Assembly (NCBI GenBank): GCA_945884695.1
Contig: CAMCYO010000001.1
Location: forward strand, 186,001 to 250,000
Source of the DNA: Streptomyces griseus
GTDB lineage: Bacteria; Actinomycetota; Actinomycetes; Nanopelagicales; Nanopelagicaceae
Length of the DNA: 64,000 nucleotides
Reading direction: 5' to 3'
In this document: in pieces, positions 37,126-46,011 of the stretch
How the letters are laid out: every line of letters begins with the position of its first letter
How positions within the stretch are numbered: the stretch's first letter is position 1
Program-made: the position numbers and the translations under genes
Notes under the pieces: model-generated
What the model was told of the DNA's origin: nothing
What the model saw: only the letters and a program-made list of their open reading frames with translations
Database searches by the model: none

Positions 37126-38367
37126 ATGAATTCTTGGGCCGATGTAGCAGTACCTCGTTTCAATGAAAGTTACATTTTTCCTGCATTGAATTTGAAATCT
37201 ACTGCTACAGGTAATCTGGTGAGCCTTCCTCAATATCGCGATATCAGGATGTACGTATGTGGAATAACGCCATATGACGCGACACATCTTGGGCATGCTG
37301 CAACATATATAGCTTTCGACTTAGTGAATAGATATATCCGAAGTGCGGGACAAATGATGCATTTCGTTGAAAATGTTACAGATATTGATGATCCACTACT
37401 TGAACGCGCTATACGAGATGGCCAATCATGGGAATCGTTAGCCACTTCACAGATAGAGCTTTTTAAGGGTGATATGACGGATTTGCATATACTTCCGCCA
37501 GAGAATTTCATTGGCGCGGTCGAATCAATTCCACTTGTCGTTAAAGCGGTTGAAATTATGCAAAACCGGAGCGCGATTTATGAGTTATCTAAAGATCTAT
37601 ATTTTCGAGTAAAGAGCGATAGTCAATTTGGTTCACGTGCTCATCTTTCCTTCGACGAGATGATCGAAATTTCACGACAAAGGGGAGGAGATCCAGACCG
37701 CTCTGGAAAGGAAAACCCACTCGATGCTCTTGTGTGGATGCAACAGCGTCAAGGAGAGCCGGGGTGGCCTTCGCCTTTTGGTATTGGTCGCCCTGGATGG
37801 CATATCGAATGTTGCGCTATCGCTCTTGCATATTTAGATAAAGATCCAAGCGATCAATTTTGTATAGATATCCAGGGAGGGGGTAGCGATCTGCAATTTC
37901 CTCATCACGATATTAGCGCCGCACAAGCTCGCGTTCTGGGAGAAAAGGAATTTGCGCGGATCTATATGCATGCAGGAATGATCGGTTTCGACGGTGAAAA
38001 AATGAGCAAAAGCAAAGGAAATTTGGTACTTGTTTCCACACTTGTCTCTTCAGGTGTTGACCCGATGGTGATTAGATGCGCATTGTTGCAAGGACACTAT
38101 GCACAAGATCGTATGTGGAATCAGCAATTACTCACAGATGCGCAGCTATTTATTGAAAGAATGAGAAGTGCACTTTCTCGCGAGGAAGTAGCCCCAACCA
38201 CAGATCTTATTGAAAATATGATCCACTTACTTTCGCAGGACTTGAATACACCGTCATTATTTGTAGCCCTCGAACTATGGTGCCACCAGACGGAATCAGG
38301 CTTGCAAGGCGGTTGCGCAGGAGAGTTATCCAGGGCAATAGATGCCCTACTTGGTATAGCTTTTTAG
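37126..38367 (+). CDS. mshC: Mycothiol biosynthesis cysteine ligase MshC
   Basis: Joins cysteine to GlcN-Ins with ATP, the third step of mycothiol synthesis. It is a cysteinyl-tRNA synthetase relative: zinc ligand C45 in VCGITPYDATHLGHA, the HxGH motif at 54-57, WHIECCAIA and the KMSKSKGN loop. At 413 residues it lacks the tRNA anticodon domain of CysRS, which distinguishes MshC. Its presence implies mycothiol as the main thiol. It converges with the PAC2 gene. Confidence 0.94.
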   Translation: MNSWADVAVPRFNESYIFPALNLKSTATGNLVSLPQYRDIRMYVCGITPYDATHLGHAATYIAFDLVNRYIRSAGQMMHFVENVTDIDDPLLERAIRDGQSWESLATSQIELFKGDMTDLHILPPENFIGAVESIPLVVKAVEIMQNRSAIYELSKDLYFRVKSDSQFGSRAHLSFDEMIEISRQRGGDPDRSGKENPLDALVWMQQRQGEPGWPSPFGIGRPGWHIECCAIALAYLDKDPSDQFCIDIQGGGSDLQFPHHDISAAQARVLGEKEFARIYMHAGMIGFDGEKMSKSKGNLVLVSTLVSSGVDPMVIRCALLQGHYAQDRMWNQQLLTDAQLFIERMRSALSREEVAPTTDLIENMIHLLSQDLNTPSLFVALELWCHQTESGLQGGCAGELSRAIDALLGIAF

Positions 38368-38371
38368 AGAT

Positions 38372-39214
38372 CTACTCAACGTTTCTTCTACGTAAATAGC
38401 GCTCGAATTCACGGGCGATTTCATCGCCAGTAGCGCTGGGTAGATCTTGCGCATCTTTTGAATCTTCCAAGGCTTTAACATACTCAGCTATATCGCCATC
38501 TTGTTCGGCTAACTCATCCACATCTGATTGCCAAATTTGGGCACTTTCAAGGAGTTCACCTTGTGGAAGAGATACATCCAGAAAATCTTCGAGAGCATTT
38601 ATCAAAGCAAGTGTTGCTTTAGGTGATGGTGAGGCAGAGGCATAGTGGGGTAGGGCGCTCCATAAACTTATGCAATCAACACCGCGCCTGTATGCGCCTT
38701 CTTGTATAACTCCCAAAATTCCAGTGGGGCCTTGGTAGTGACTAATCTCCATGCCGAGGCGAGTAGCAACTTCTGGATGAGCTGCGCTACCTGTAACTTG
38801 GATCGGACGGCTATGTGGAACGTCGGCTAATAATGCGCCCAAAGTTATCACCGTATGAACATCCAAATCATCAGCTAGATCCAAGAGATCGGATACGAAA
38901 CTTTTCCATTTGAGTGAAGGTTCAGGACCTTGAACGATCAGAAAATCAAAAGGTAGATGAGGAGTCTGCACCGCGAAAATTGAGGCGTTGGGCCAGGAGA
39001 TAGTGCGCATTTTGGATTCTGTTAAAGAAACTTGTGGTCGATTTACTTGAAAATCATAGAATTCTTCGCTCTCCATTTCGGCAATTCTCTGTCCTGGCCA
39101 TTGCGATAGAAGATGATCTACAGCCCCAGAGGCCGCTTCACCGGCGTCGTTCCATCCAGTAAAGGCGACAATCATTCGAGGATGACGTAGTGCAGGGATG
39201 TCAAGAATCTCCAT
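38372..39214 (-). CDS. PAC2 family protein
   Basis: A 280-residue member of the PAC2 (proteasome assembly chaperone 2-like) family, with FTGWNDAGEAASGAVDHLL near the start and TLGALLADVPHSRP in the middle. Function in bacteria is unknown, and mycobacteria have a homologue beside metH. An acidic C-terminal tail ends in FERYLRRRN. The ATG is 6 nt after TAAGGT, with no ribosome site. It diverges from metH with only 28 bp between start codons. Confidence 0.87.
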   Translation of the reverse strand: MEILDIPALRHPRMIVAFTGWNDAGEAASGAVDHLLSQWPGQRIAEMESEEFYDFQVNRPQVSLTESKMRTISWPNASIFAVQTPHLPFDFLIVQGPEPSLKWKSFVSDLLDLADDLDVHTVITLGALLADVPHSRPIQVTGSAAHPEVATRLGMEISHYQGPTGILGVIQEGAYRRGVDCISLWSALPHYASASPSPKATLALINALEDFLDVSLPQGELLESAQIWQSDVDELAEQDGDIAEYVKALEDSKDAQDLPSATGDEIAREFERYLRRRNVE

Positions 39215-39220
39215 AACCTC

Positions 39221-39235
39221 ACCTTACGGTAACCT
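39221..39235. promoter_or_regulatory. Divergent leaderless promoter pair for PAC2 and metH
   Basis: TAAGGT on the reverse strand (39221-39226) is 6 nt before the PAC2 ATG. TAACCT on the forward strand (39230-39235) is 7 nt before the metH GTG at 39243. The two hexamers form an inverted repeat with a 3-nt spacer. The -35 regions must lie inside the opposite gene's first codons. Confidence 0.5.
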
Positions 39236-39242
39236 CGCCCAA

Positions 39243-42200
39243 GTGACGACTTCACAGAACCAAACCCTGCGTGAGGCGCTAAGCCTGCGTTGTGTTATTG
39301 CCGACGGAGCAATGGGGACCATGTTGCAGGCAGCGAATCCAACCTTGGCCGATTTTCAAGGCCATGAAGGGTGCAATGAAATTCTCAATGTTACGCGTCC
39401 AGAAGTTGTTCGCGCCATCCACGATCAATATTTGACTGTTGGAGTTGATGCGATTGAAACAAATACTTTTGGCGCTAACTGGGCGAATTTAGCTGAATAT
39501 GGAATTGAAGATCGGATTTATGAACTCGCATTTGCTGGGGGAGTATTAGCCCGAGAGAGTGCAGATTCTTTCTCCACTAAAGACAGACCACGATTCGTTC
39601 TGGGATCTCTTGGGCCCGGTACAAAATTGCCAAGTTTGGGACATACGACTTATCAGAATTTGAAAGATTCATATTTCCTTGCTGCCAAAGGATTAGTTGA
39701 TGCCGGTAGCGATGCTTTACTTATTGAAACATCACAAGATCTTCTGCAAACAAAAGCGGCAATAAATGCCTCTCGTGCTGCGATCACCGAATCTGGTCGA
39801 GATATAATGTTAATTGCGCAAGTTACAGTTGAAACAACTGGGACGATGCTTCTAGGTTCTGAAATTGGTGCTGCACTCAATGCACTGGAACCCCTCGGTA
39901 TTGATTTCATCGGTCTCAATTGCGCGACCGGGCCTGCAGAGATGTCGGAGCACTTGCGATATCTCAGTAAAAACGCACGTATTGGAATTTCAGTAATGCC
40001 AAATGCGGGCCTGCCGATATTAGGGGCGCATGGCGCCGAGTACCCACTTACACCAGAACAACTTGCCACCGCCCTTGCCAATTTTGTCAATGAATACGGT
40101 GTCAGTCTAATCGGCGGGTGCTGTGGAACAACTCCTGAACATTTAAAAGCGGTGGTTGATCGCGTCTCCGGAGAACGCATCAAATCACGTAATGTCGAAC
40201 TAGAACCTGGCGCATCTTCGCTCTATCAATATGTTCCTTTTAGACAAGATTTGACCTACATGGCAATAGGAGAGAGAACTAACGCTAACGGCTCGCGTGC
40301 TTTTCGCGATGCGTTACTGGCCCAAGATTGGCAGACATGTATTGAAATCGCGCGCGACCAAATTCGAGATGGTGCACATATGCTCGATCTATCTGTTGAT
40401 TATGTAGGTCGTGATGGCGCGCAAGATATGAGTGAACTCGCAAGCAGATTTGCAACATCCTCAACGCTCCCGATTGTTTTGGATTCAACAGAGCCGGCGG
40501 TCATTAAGGCCGGGCTAGAGCGATTGGGTGGCCGAAGTGTTATCAATTCAGTCAATTTTGAAGATGGTGACGGACCGAATTCTCGATACGCACGGGTCAT
40601 GCCTTTGGTTAAGGAACATGGCGCAAGTGTTATCGCGCTTACGATTGATGAGACTGGACAAGCACGTGATGCGCAATGGAAATTGCGGATTGCTCGACGA
40701 CTCATAGAAGATTTGACGCAAAAATGGGCAATGAACACAGGCGATATATTGATCGATTGTCTTACTTTTCCCATAGCAACGGGCCAGGAAGAAACAAGAA
40801 AGGATGGAATTGAGACACTCGATGCCATACGCGCTCTTAAAAGTGAATTTCCGCAAGTGCAAACTACGCTCGGGGTGAGCAATGTTTCATTCGGTTTAAA
40901 TCCCGCAGCACGTGTAGTGCTCAATTCGGTCTTTCTTAACGAAGCTGTTAACGCGGGTCTGGATTCTGCAATTGTTCATCCGTCAAAAATCACCCCGATG
41001 GCGCGAATTGAACAGAGACAGAAGGAAGTGGCCTTAGATCTTATTTATGACCGTCGCGTTTTTGTTGAAGGAGAATGCACCTACGATCCACTAACAGAAT
41101 TTCTCAAACTTTTTGAAGGAGTTGAGCTTACAAATTCACGCTTAACAAGAGCAGCAGAGTTGGCAGCTCTTCCTCTCCAGGAAAGGCTGGCCCGACGGAT
41201 TATTGATGGTGAAAAGGTGGGACTTGAAGATGATCTGCAAACGGCTTTAAAAGATGGTATTCCAGCGCTAGCAATTATCAATGATCATTTACTCGAAGGC
41301 ATGAAGGTTGTTGGAGAACTTTTCGGAAAAGGTGAGATGCAACTTCCCTTCGTTTTACAAAGTGCAGAGGTGATGAAATCCGCGGTAGCCATGCTGGAGC
41401 CATTTATGGAAAAGGCAGATGCAGATGGACGAGGAACTATGGTGTTAGCAACCGTGAGAGGCGATGTACATGATATTGGCAAAAATCTCGTAGATATAAT
41501 TCTTTCCAATAATGGTTACAGAGTTGTTAATATTGGTATTAAACAAACTATCAATCAAATCATTGATGCAGCTACAGAATCTAATGCTGACGCTATCGGT
41601 ATGAGTGGATTGCTAGTTAAGTCAACTGTCATTATGAAGGAAAATCTTGAAGAGTTAACCTCTCGTGGATTAGATCAAAAATGGCCTGTTGTGCTCGGGG
41701 GAGCAGCTCTAACCAGGGCATATGTTGAACAAGATTTAGCCGCCCTTTTTCCTGGTGAAGTGAGATATGCAAAAGATGCCTTTGAAGGCCTTAAGCTCAT
41801 GGATATTTTGATGTCAATTAAACGTGGCGACCCTGGCGCAGAACTTCCTCCATTACGTGAACGTCGCGTAAAAGCCGTTAAACGTGATGAGATTGAAACA
41901 ATAATTGATACAACAAGAAGCGATGTGGCAACCGATAATCAAATTCCAACACCTCCATTTTGGGGAAGCCGCATTATTAAAGGAATCCCACTTGCTGATT
42001 ATTCTGGAATGCTCGACGAGCGCGCACTTTTTGTTGGGCAGTGGGGTCTTAAATCAAAACGCGGTGAATACGAGACGATGGTTGAATCTGAAGGCAGACC
42101 GCAACTCCGATCGTTGTTAAATGAAAGCCTTTCACAGGGCTGGCTCAATGCCGCAGTCGTTTACGGTTATTTTCCTTGTTACAGCGAGGGAAATGATTTG

Positions 42201-42737
42201 ATTATTCTTGAACACGAAGGTCCTAATAAGGGTAGTGAAAGGGTTCGATTCTCTTTCCCAAGACAGTCAAGGGATAGACGACTATGTATAAGCGACTATT
42301 TTGCCTCCAAAGATTCAGGCAAAAATGATGTAGTTTCTTTTCATATCGTCACCATGGGAAATGAAGTCAGTAACGCCACTGCCAAACTCTTTGCCACCAA
42401 TTCCTATCGTGAGTATCTTGAATTGCACGGACTCTCTGTGCAATTAACAGAAGCTCTAGCTGAGCATTGGCACGCTCGTATTCGCGAAGAGTTATCTTTT
42501 AGATCTGAGGATTCACAGGTTTTGCAGGAAATATTGGACCAAGGTTATCGAGGCTCGCGCTATTCATTTGGGTATCCAGCATGCCCTGACCTTGAACAAC
42601 AAGTGCAATTGTGTGAGTTATTGCAGCCTTCTCGTATCGGGGTGGAACTTTCTGAAGAGTTCCAACTGCATCCCGAACAATCAACATCGGCAATTATCGT
42701 TCATCATCCAGAAGCTAAATATTTCAACGCTGGTTGA
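39243..42737 (+). CDS. metH: Cobalamin-dependent methionine synthase
   Basis: Methylates homocysteine using methyltetrahydrofolate and cobalamin. The 1164-residue chain has all modules in order. They are a homocysteine domain (ADGAMGTMLQA start, GGCCGTTPEH zinc end), a pterin-binding domain (MAIGERTNANGS), a B12 cap, a B12-binding domain with lower ligand His about residue 743 in GDVHDIGKN, and a C-terminal reactivation domain (RFSFPRQSRDRRLCISDYF). I chose GTG 39243, 7 nt after a -10 element; an earlier in-frame start at 39198 would overlap PAC2. It requires cobalamin, whose source is not seen here. Confidence 0.95.
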   Translation: MTTSQNQTLREALSLRCVIADGAMGTMLQAANPTLADFQGHEGCNEILNVTRPEVVRAIHDQYLTVGVDAIETNTFGANWANLAEYGIEDRIYELAFAGGVLARESADSFSTKDRPRFVLGSLGPGTKLPSLGHTTYQNLKDSYFLAAKGLVDAGSDALLIETSQDLLQTKAAINASRAAITESGRDIMLIAQVTVETTGTMLLGSEIGAALNALEPLGIDFIGLNCATGPAEMSEHLRYLSKNARIGISVMPNAGLPILGAHGAEYPLTPEQLATALANFVNEYGVSLIGGCCGTTPEHLKAVVDRVSGERIKSRNVELEPGASSLYQYVPFRQDLTYMAIGERTNANGSRAFRDALLAQDWQTCIEIARDQIRDGAHMLDLSVDYVGRDGAQDMSELASRFATSSTLPIVLDSTEPAVIKAGLERLGGRSVINSVNFEDGDGPNSRYARVMPLVKEHGASVIALTIDETGQARDAQWKLRIARRLIEDLTQKWAMNTGDILIDCLTFPIATGQEETRKDGIETLDAIRALKSEFPQVQTTLGVSNVSFGLNPAARVVLNSVFLNEAVNAGLDSAIVHPSKITPMARIEQRQKEVALDLIYDRRVFVEGECTYDPLTEFLKLFEGVELTNSRLTRAAELAALPLQERLARRIIDGEKVGLEDDLQTALKDGIPALAIINDHLLEGMKVVGELFGKGEMQLPFVLQSAEVMKSAVAMLEPFMEKADADGRGTMVLATVRGDVHDIGKNLVDIILSNNGYRVVNIGIKQTINQIIDAATESNADAIGMSGLLVKSTVIMKENLEELTSRGLDQKWPVVLGGAALTRAYVEQDLAALFPGEVRYAKDAFEGLKLMDILMSIKRGDPGAELPPLRERRVKAVKRDEIETIIDTTRSDVATDNQIPTPPFWGSRIIKGIPLADYSGMLDERALFVGQWGLKSKRGEYETMVESEGRPQLRSLLNESLSQGWLNAAVVYGYFPCYSEGNDLIILEHEGPNKGSERVRFSFPRQSRDRRLCISDYFASKDSGKNDVVSFHIVTMGNEVSNATAKLFATNSYREYLELHGLSVQLTEALAEHWHARIREELSFRSEDSQVLQEILDQGYRGSRYSFGYPACPDLEQQVQLCELLQPSRIGVELSEEFQLHPEQSTSAIIVHHPEAKYFNAG

Positions 42738-42750
42738 AGGTAGAAAGGTC

Positions 42751-43422
42751 TTGATAAATCCTCCCTTTTTTGAAGCGGTTTTTTTTGATATGGATGGAAC
42801 TTTGGTGGATTCAGAGCCGACGTGGTTGCAATCCGAGAGTGAACTGATGGCGACTTACAATTATCTCTGGACAGAACAGGATCAAGCCCATTGCTTGGGC
42901 GGACCACTTTTACGAGTGGGTGAATATATGAATGATCTAGCAGGTCAGCCCGAGAATCCGCAGTATTTTGTTGACCTACTGGTCAATCAAATGGTGACAA
43001 AAATGAGCAAAGGTGCTTGCCTGATGCAAGGCGCGCTGGAAATCATTAATCTCACACGGTCGCTGGGTAGTAAAACAGCCATTGTTTCGGCAAGTCCAAG
43101 ATCCTTAGTTGACGCAGTATTGAATTCGATTGCGCCAGTTGCATTTGAACTCACCATCTCAAGTGATGACGTACTTAAACCAAAACCTGATCCCGAGAGC
43201 TACCTTAAAGCGGCACGCTTTTTTGGTGTAGATCCCAAAAAATGTCTAGTTTTGGAAGACTCAAAGATTGGCGTTGATGCAGCAGTGGCAAGCGGTGCTT
43301 GTGTTATCGCAATTCCTCATTTGGTTCCGATAACCGCCTCTCGGCAAGTGAAAGTCTTCACTTCCTTAACAGGGCTCAATAGGCAGACTCTCTTAACGAT
43401 CTACCAAGATTGGATTAATTAG
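42751..43422 (+). CDS. HAD-superfamily phosphatase (beta-phosphoglucomutase/Gph-like)
   Basis: A 223-residue HAD hydrolase with nucleophile D13 and D15 in FFDMDGTLVDSE, the Thr/Ser motif IVSASP, Lys in LKPKPDPE and acids in LVLEDSKIGVDAA. A helical cap lies between motifs I and II. Substrate unknown. The TTG at 42751 follows AGAAAGG and lies after the metH stop; longer in-frame translation would overlap metH. It ends 4 bp into the convergent nuclease gene. Confidence 0.86.
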   Translation: MINPPFFEAVFFDMDGTLVDSEPTWLQSESELMATYNYLWTEQDQAHCLGGPLLRVGEYMNDLAGQPENPQYFVDLLVNQMVTKMSKGACLMQGALEIINLTRSLGSKTAIVSASPRSLVDAVLNSIAPVAFELTISSDDVLKPKPDPESYLKAARFFGVDPKKCLVLEDSKIGVDAAVASGACVIAIPHLVPITASRQVKVFTSLTGLNRQTLLTIYQDWIN

Positions 43423-44174
43423 GGGTTGTGGGCAGGGCAAATTGGTTTAAATGAGCACCAATCGCAGAGTTTAGAGGGTTTTGTGGGCCAAATATTAGTC
43501 GCCATAGATTGACTAATTTCATTTCCGATCTGCACCAGCTTCTTCTCAGTTGCGATGAGATCTTGACTTGAGGGCACGCTACGTATCACCTGAGCGTTGC
43601 CCAAATAAATCAACTGAAGCATTTTGGGAATCACGCCTGCATTTCGCCAATAAATCAACGCATAAATTCTCAACTGAAAAAGTGCTTTCTTTTCCCATCC
43701 AGGTTTAGGAGATTTTCCACTCTTATAATCAACAATTCGAACTTCGCCGGTGGGCGCTATGTCTAGACGATCCACATAACCATGTAGATATAGCTCATCC
43801 GATAAATCCATTTCAACATGTAATTCTCTATGAGTAGGTTCAAATGTTGCAGGTTTTTCAAGTGTAAAATATGTGCTCAATAAAGATGCAACTCTGTCTG
43901 ACCATTCCTTTTCATTGGAAACAAGATCGACAAGTTCAGGTTTAGAGACTATTTGCGCTTTCCATCGTGAAGGAATAAGGGATTGCGCTGTTGCTAGATT
44001 TCGATTCTCAGGCGATGATTCAAAGATGTCATGCAAAATTGTATGTACTAAAGTTCCGCGTTCGGCATCCAAACTTATCGCCTCTGGCAATTGATCAATG
44101 GCACGATATTTATAGAGTGCAGGACAATTGGTGAAATCTCCTACTCGGCTTGGGGATAGTCGAATTTTCTCCAT
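43419..44174 (-). CDS. Stand-alone RecB-like PD-(D/E)XK nuclease with Fe-S cluster motif
   Basis: A 251-residue single-domain nuclease. It has the N-terminal Cys C17 in DFTNCPALYKYR, the catalytic GYVDRLD and VRIVDYKSGK motifs, and a C-terminal CDWCSFKPIC. Together these give four cysteines in the pattern of AddB/Cas4-type 4Fe-4S nucleases. No CRISPR or recombination gene is nearby. Mycobacteria have a homologue at the same place beside trmI. The biological role is unknown; DNA repair is likely. Leaderless start: TAACCT is 7 nt before the ATG. Confidence 0.87.
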   Translation of the reverse strand: MEKIRLSPSRVGDFTNCPALYKYRAIDQLPEAISLDAERGTLVHTILHDIFESSPENRNLATAQSLIPSRWKAQIVSKPELVDLVSNEKEWSDRVASLLSTYFTLEKPATFEPTHRELHVEMDLSDELYLHGYVDRLDIAPTGEVRIVDYKSGKSPKPGWEKKALFQLRIYALIYWRNAGVIPKMLQLIYLGNAQVIRSVPSSQDLIATEKKLVQIGNEISQSMATNIWPTKPSKLCDWCSFKPICPAHNP

Positions 44175-44181
44175 AGAGGCG

Positions 44182-44187
44182 AGGTTA
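44182..44187 (-). promoter_or_regulatory. Predicted -10 element of the RecB-like nuclease gene
   Basis: TAACCT on the reverse strand, 7 nt before the ATG at 44174. Confidence 0.45.
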
Positions 44188-44213
44188 CTCGCCCTTGACA
44201 GAGCGTTCTCGCC

Positions 44214-44219
44214 TAGGAT
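44214..44219 (+). promoter_or_regulatory. Predicted -10 element of a leaderless trmI promoter
   Basis: TAGGAT is 6 nt before the GTG at 44226. A perfect TTGACA occurs at 44195-44200, but the spacer is only 13 bp, too short for a normal -35. Confidence 0.45.
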
Positions 44220-44225
44220 GCTCCC

Positions 44226-45080
44226 GTGTCGACTCCAGGGTTTTTCGATTTAGGTGATCGTATTCAGCTCACCGATCCCAAAGGAAAGCTCTACAGTTTT
44301 ACAATTACAGCAGATAAAGAGTGGCATACTCATAAGGGATGGATAGTTCATAACGATTTGATTGGAATGCCCGAAGGTAGCGTGGTTTCTACAAGCGCTG
44401 GATTAAAATTTACTGCATTCAAGCCTTTACTTGCCGATTATGTTCTCTCCATGCCACGTGGGGCAACAATTATTTACCCAAAAGATGCGGCGTTGATTAT
44501 TGGTTTTGCTGATATTCATCCGGGAGCTCGTGTTTTAGAGGCTGGCGTGGGCAGTGGAGCACTGACGCTCTCCCTTCTTCGCGCAGTGGGTGCAGATGGT
44601 CATGTCCATTCCGTTGAACGTCGTGAAGAGTTTGCAGAGAATGCGACGAGCAATGTTGCAAATTATTTTAGCGGCGTTCCAAAGAATTGGACGCTCACCT
44701 TAGGCTCGTTGCAAGAGCAGGTATTTGTTGCACCTTTTGATCGCATTATTTTAGACATGCTCGCTCCCTGGGAATGCGTTTCGTTAGCGAGTCACGTGCT
44801 CAGGCCAGGTGGGGTGCTACTTGCTTATGTGGCAACGACTACCCAACTTTCTACAATGGCTGAGGCGATAAAATCAGATGGAAATTTCACTGAACCTGAA
44901 AGTTCTGAATCGTTAATACGTGGATGGCATCATGAAGGTCTAGCAGTTCGACCTCAGCACCGAATGATTGCTCACACCGGATTTCTTATTCAAACTCGAA
45001 GGATGGCGCCAGGGGTTGAAGTTCTGCAAAGACGTCGCCGTCCATCGAAGGGTGCATACGGTGTCCTCTCGGAAGAGTGA
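44226..45080 (+). CDS. trmI: tRNA (adenine-58-N1)-methyltransferase TrmI
   Basis: Methylates A58 in the tRNA T loop. The 284-residue protein has an N-terminal beta domain and a Rossmann domain with the SAM motif VLEAGVGSGALTLSLL, then HSVERREEFAENA, and the ILDMLAPWE motif. GTG start without ribosome site, probably leaderless. Its last 20 bp overlap the start of pafB. In mycobacteria the Pup-proteasome genes lie between trmI and pafB; they are missing here. Confidence 0.93.
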   Translation: MSTPGFFDLGDRIQLTDPKGKLYSFTITADKEWHTHKGWIVHNDLIGMPEGSVVSTSAGLKFTAFKPLLADYVLSMPRGATIIYPKDAALIIGFADIHPGARVLEAGVGSGALTLSLLRAVGADGHVHSVERREEFAENATSNVANYFSGVPKNWTLTLGSLQEQVFVAPFDRIILDMLAPWECVSLASHVLRPGGVLLAYVATTTQLSTMAEAIKSDGNFTEPESSESLIRGWHHEGLAVRPQHRMIAHTGFLIQTRRMAPGVEVLQRRRRPSKGAYGVLSEE

Positions 45081-46011
45081 ACGGTTAATCAATCTCACCA
45101 TCGCTTTACTAGCTACAAAAAGGTACCTAACAAGGGATGAAATTTTTAGAACTATCGAAGGTTATGAAGGAAATCCTGAAGCTAAAGAGAGAATGTTTGA
45201 ACGTGATAAGGATGATCTTCGCGCTTTAGGAATCTCCATAGAAGTGGGCGAACTTGATGCATTTTTTAGCGATGAAACCGGATACCGCATCAGACCCGAA
45301 TCCTATGCATTAGATCTCGGAAACCTCACTGGTGTAGATATCGCTGTACTCTCATTAGCAACTGAAGTATGGCGTGATGCGACCTTTAATCAACCAGCCC
45401 AATCGGCTCGTTTGAAATTGGCTTCGTTAGGAATCGCTTCAGATTTCGAATCGATACCTGCGATGGCACCACGTATTGCCATTGACACTCCAAATTTTGC
45501 ACTTGTCGCGACAGCAATAGCAACAGGTTCCCAGATTCGCTTTGACTACATAGCCTCTGATATCACTCTTCAGGAACGTCACATGGATCCATATGGACTC
45601 AGCAATAGGTTTGGGGCATGGTACGTAGTTGGATTTGATGTCGACAAAGGGGCGATTCGAACCTTTCGACTTGACCGAATCCATGGTCAGGTTTCAACTA
45701 ACAAAGAAGTTGAAACTTTTAGCATTCCAGAGGATTTTCACGTAGCAACATTTTTAGATGCTAATCTTTTTCACGACAAAGAATTCGCAATTTTACAAAT
45801 TCGCAAAGAGAAAGGGCGACAACTAAGAACCAGGGCAGTGAAGATTGTGCCAGGAGAAGAGTTTGATCTTTGCACGGTTGCATATACCAATGAAAGAACT
45901 TTTTTGGACTTACTTCTGTGGCACGGAGAAGACGTGATCGTTACAGAACCAGCACATCTACGCAGTACCGCTATCATTTTATTGGAACAGTTAGTTCTCC
46001 TTCATGGCTAA
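45061..46011 (+). CDS. pafB: WYL-domain transcriptional regulator PafB
   Basis: With PafC it forms the actinobacterial DNA-damage response activator that works independently of LexA. The 316-residue protein has an N-terminal winged helix (RLINLTIALLATKRYLTRDEIF) and a WYL-type domain (IRFDYIASD, DPYGLSNRFGAWYVVG, TFRLDRI) with a WCX tail. GTG 45061 follows AAGGG 9 nt upstream. Longer in-frame translation from inside trmI is unlikely. It overlaps pafC by 8 bp. Confidence 0.92.
   Translation: MSSRKSERLINLTIALLATKRYLTRDEIFRTIEGYEGNPEAKERMFERDKDDLRALGISIEVGELDAFFSDETGYRIRPESYALDLGNLTGVDIAVLSLATEVWRDATFNQPAQSARLKLASLGIASDFESIPAMAPRIAIDTPNFALVATAIATGSQIRFDYIASDITLQERHMDPYGLSNRFGAWYVVGFDVDKGAIRTFRLDRIHGQVSTNKEVETFSIPEDFHVATFLDANLFHDKEFAILQIRKEKGRQLRTRAVKIVPGEEFDLCTVAYTNERTFLDLLLWHGEDVIVTEPAHLRSTAIILLEQLVLLHG

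Noticed and set aside
43419-44174. Cas4 of a CRISPR system
   Set aside because: The cysteine pattern is Cas4-like, but there is no cas gene or repeat array in the window and the gene is conserved beside trmI in actinobacteria without CRISPR.
44195-44219. TTGACA ... TAGGAT as a classical promoter for trmI
   Set aside because: The spacer is only 13 bp, outside the range for a primary sigma factor promoter. I keep only the -10 element.
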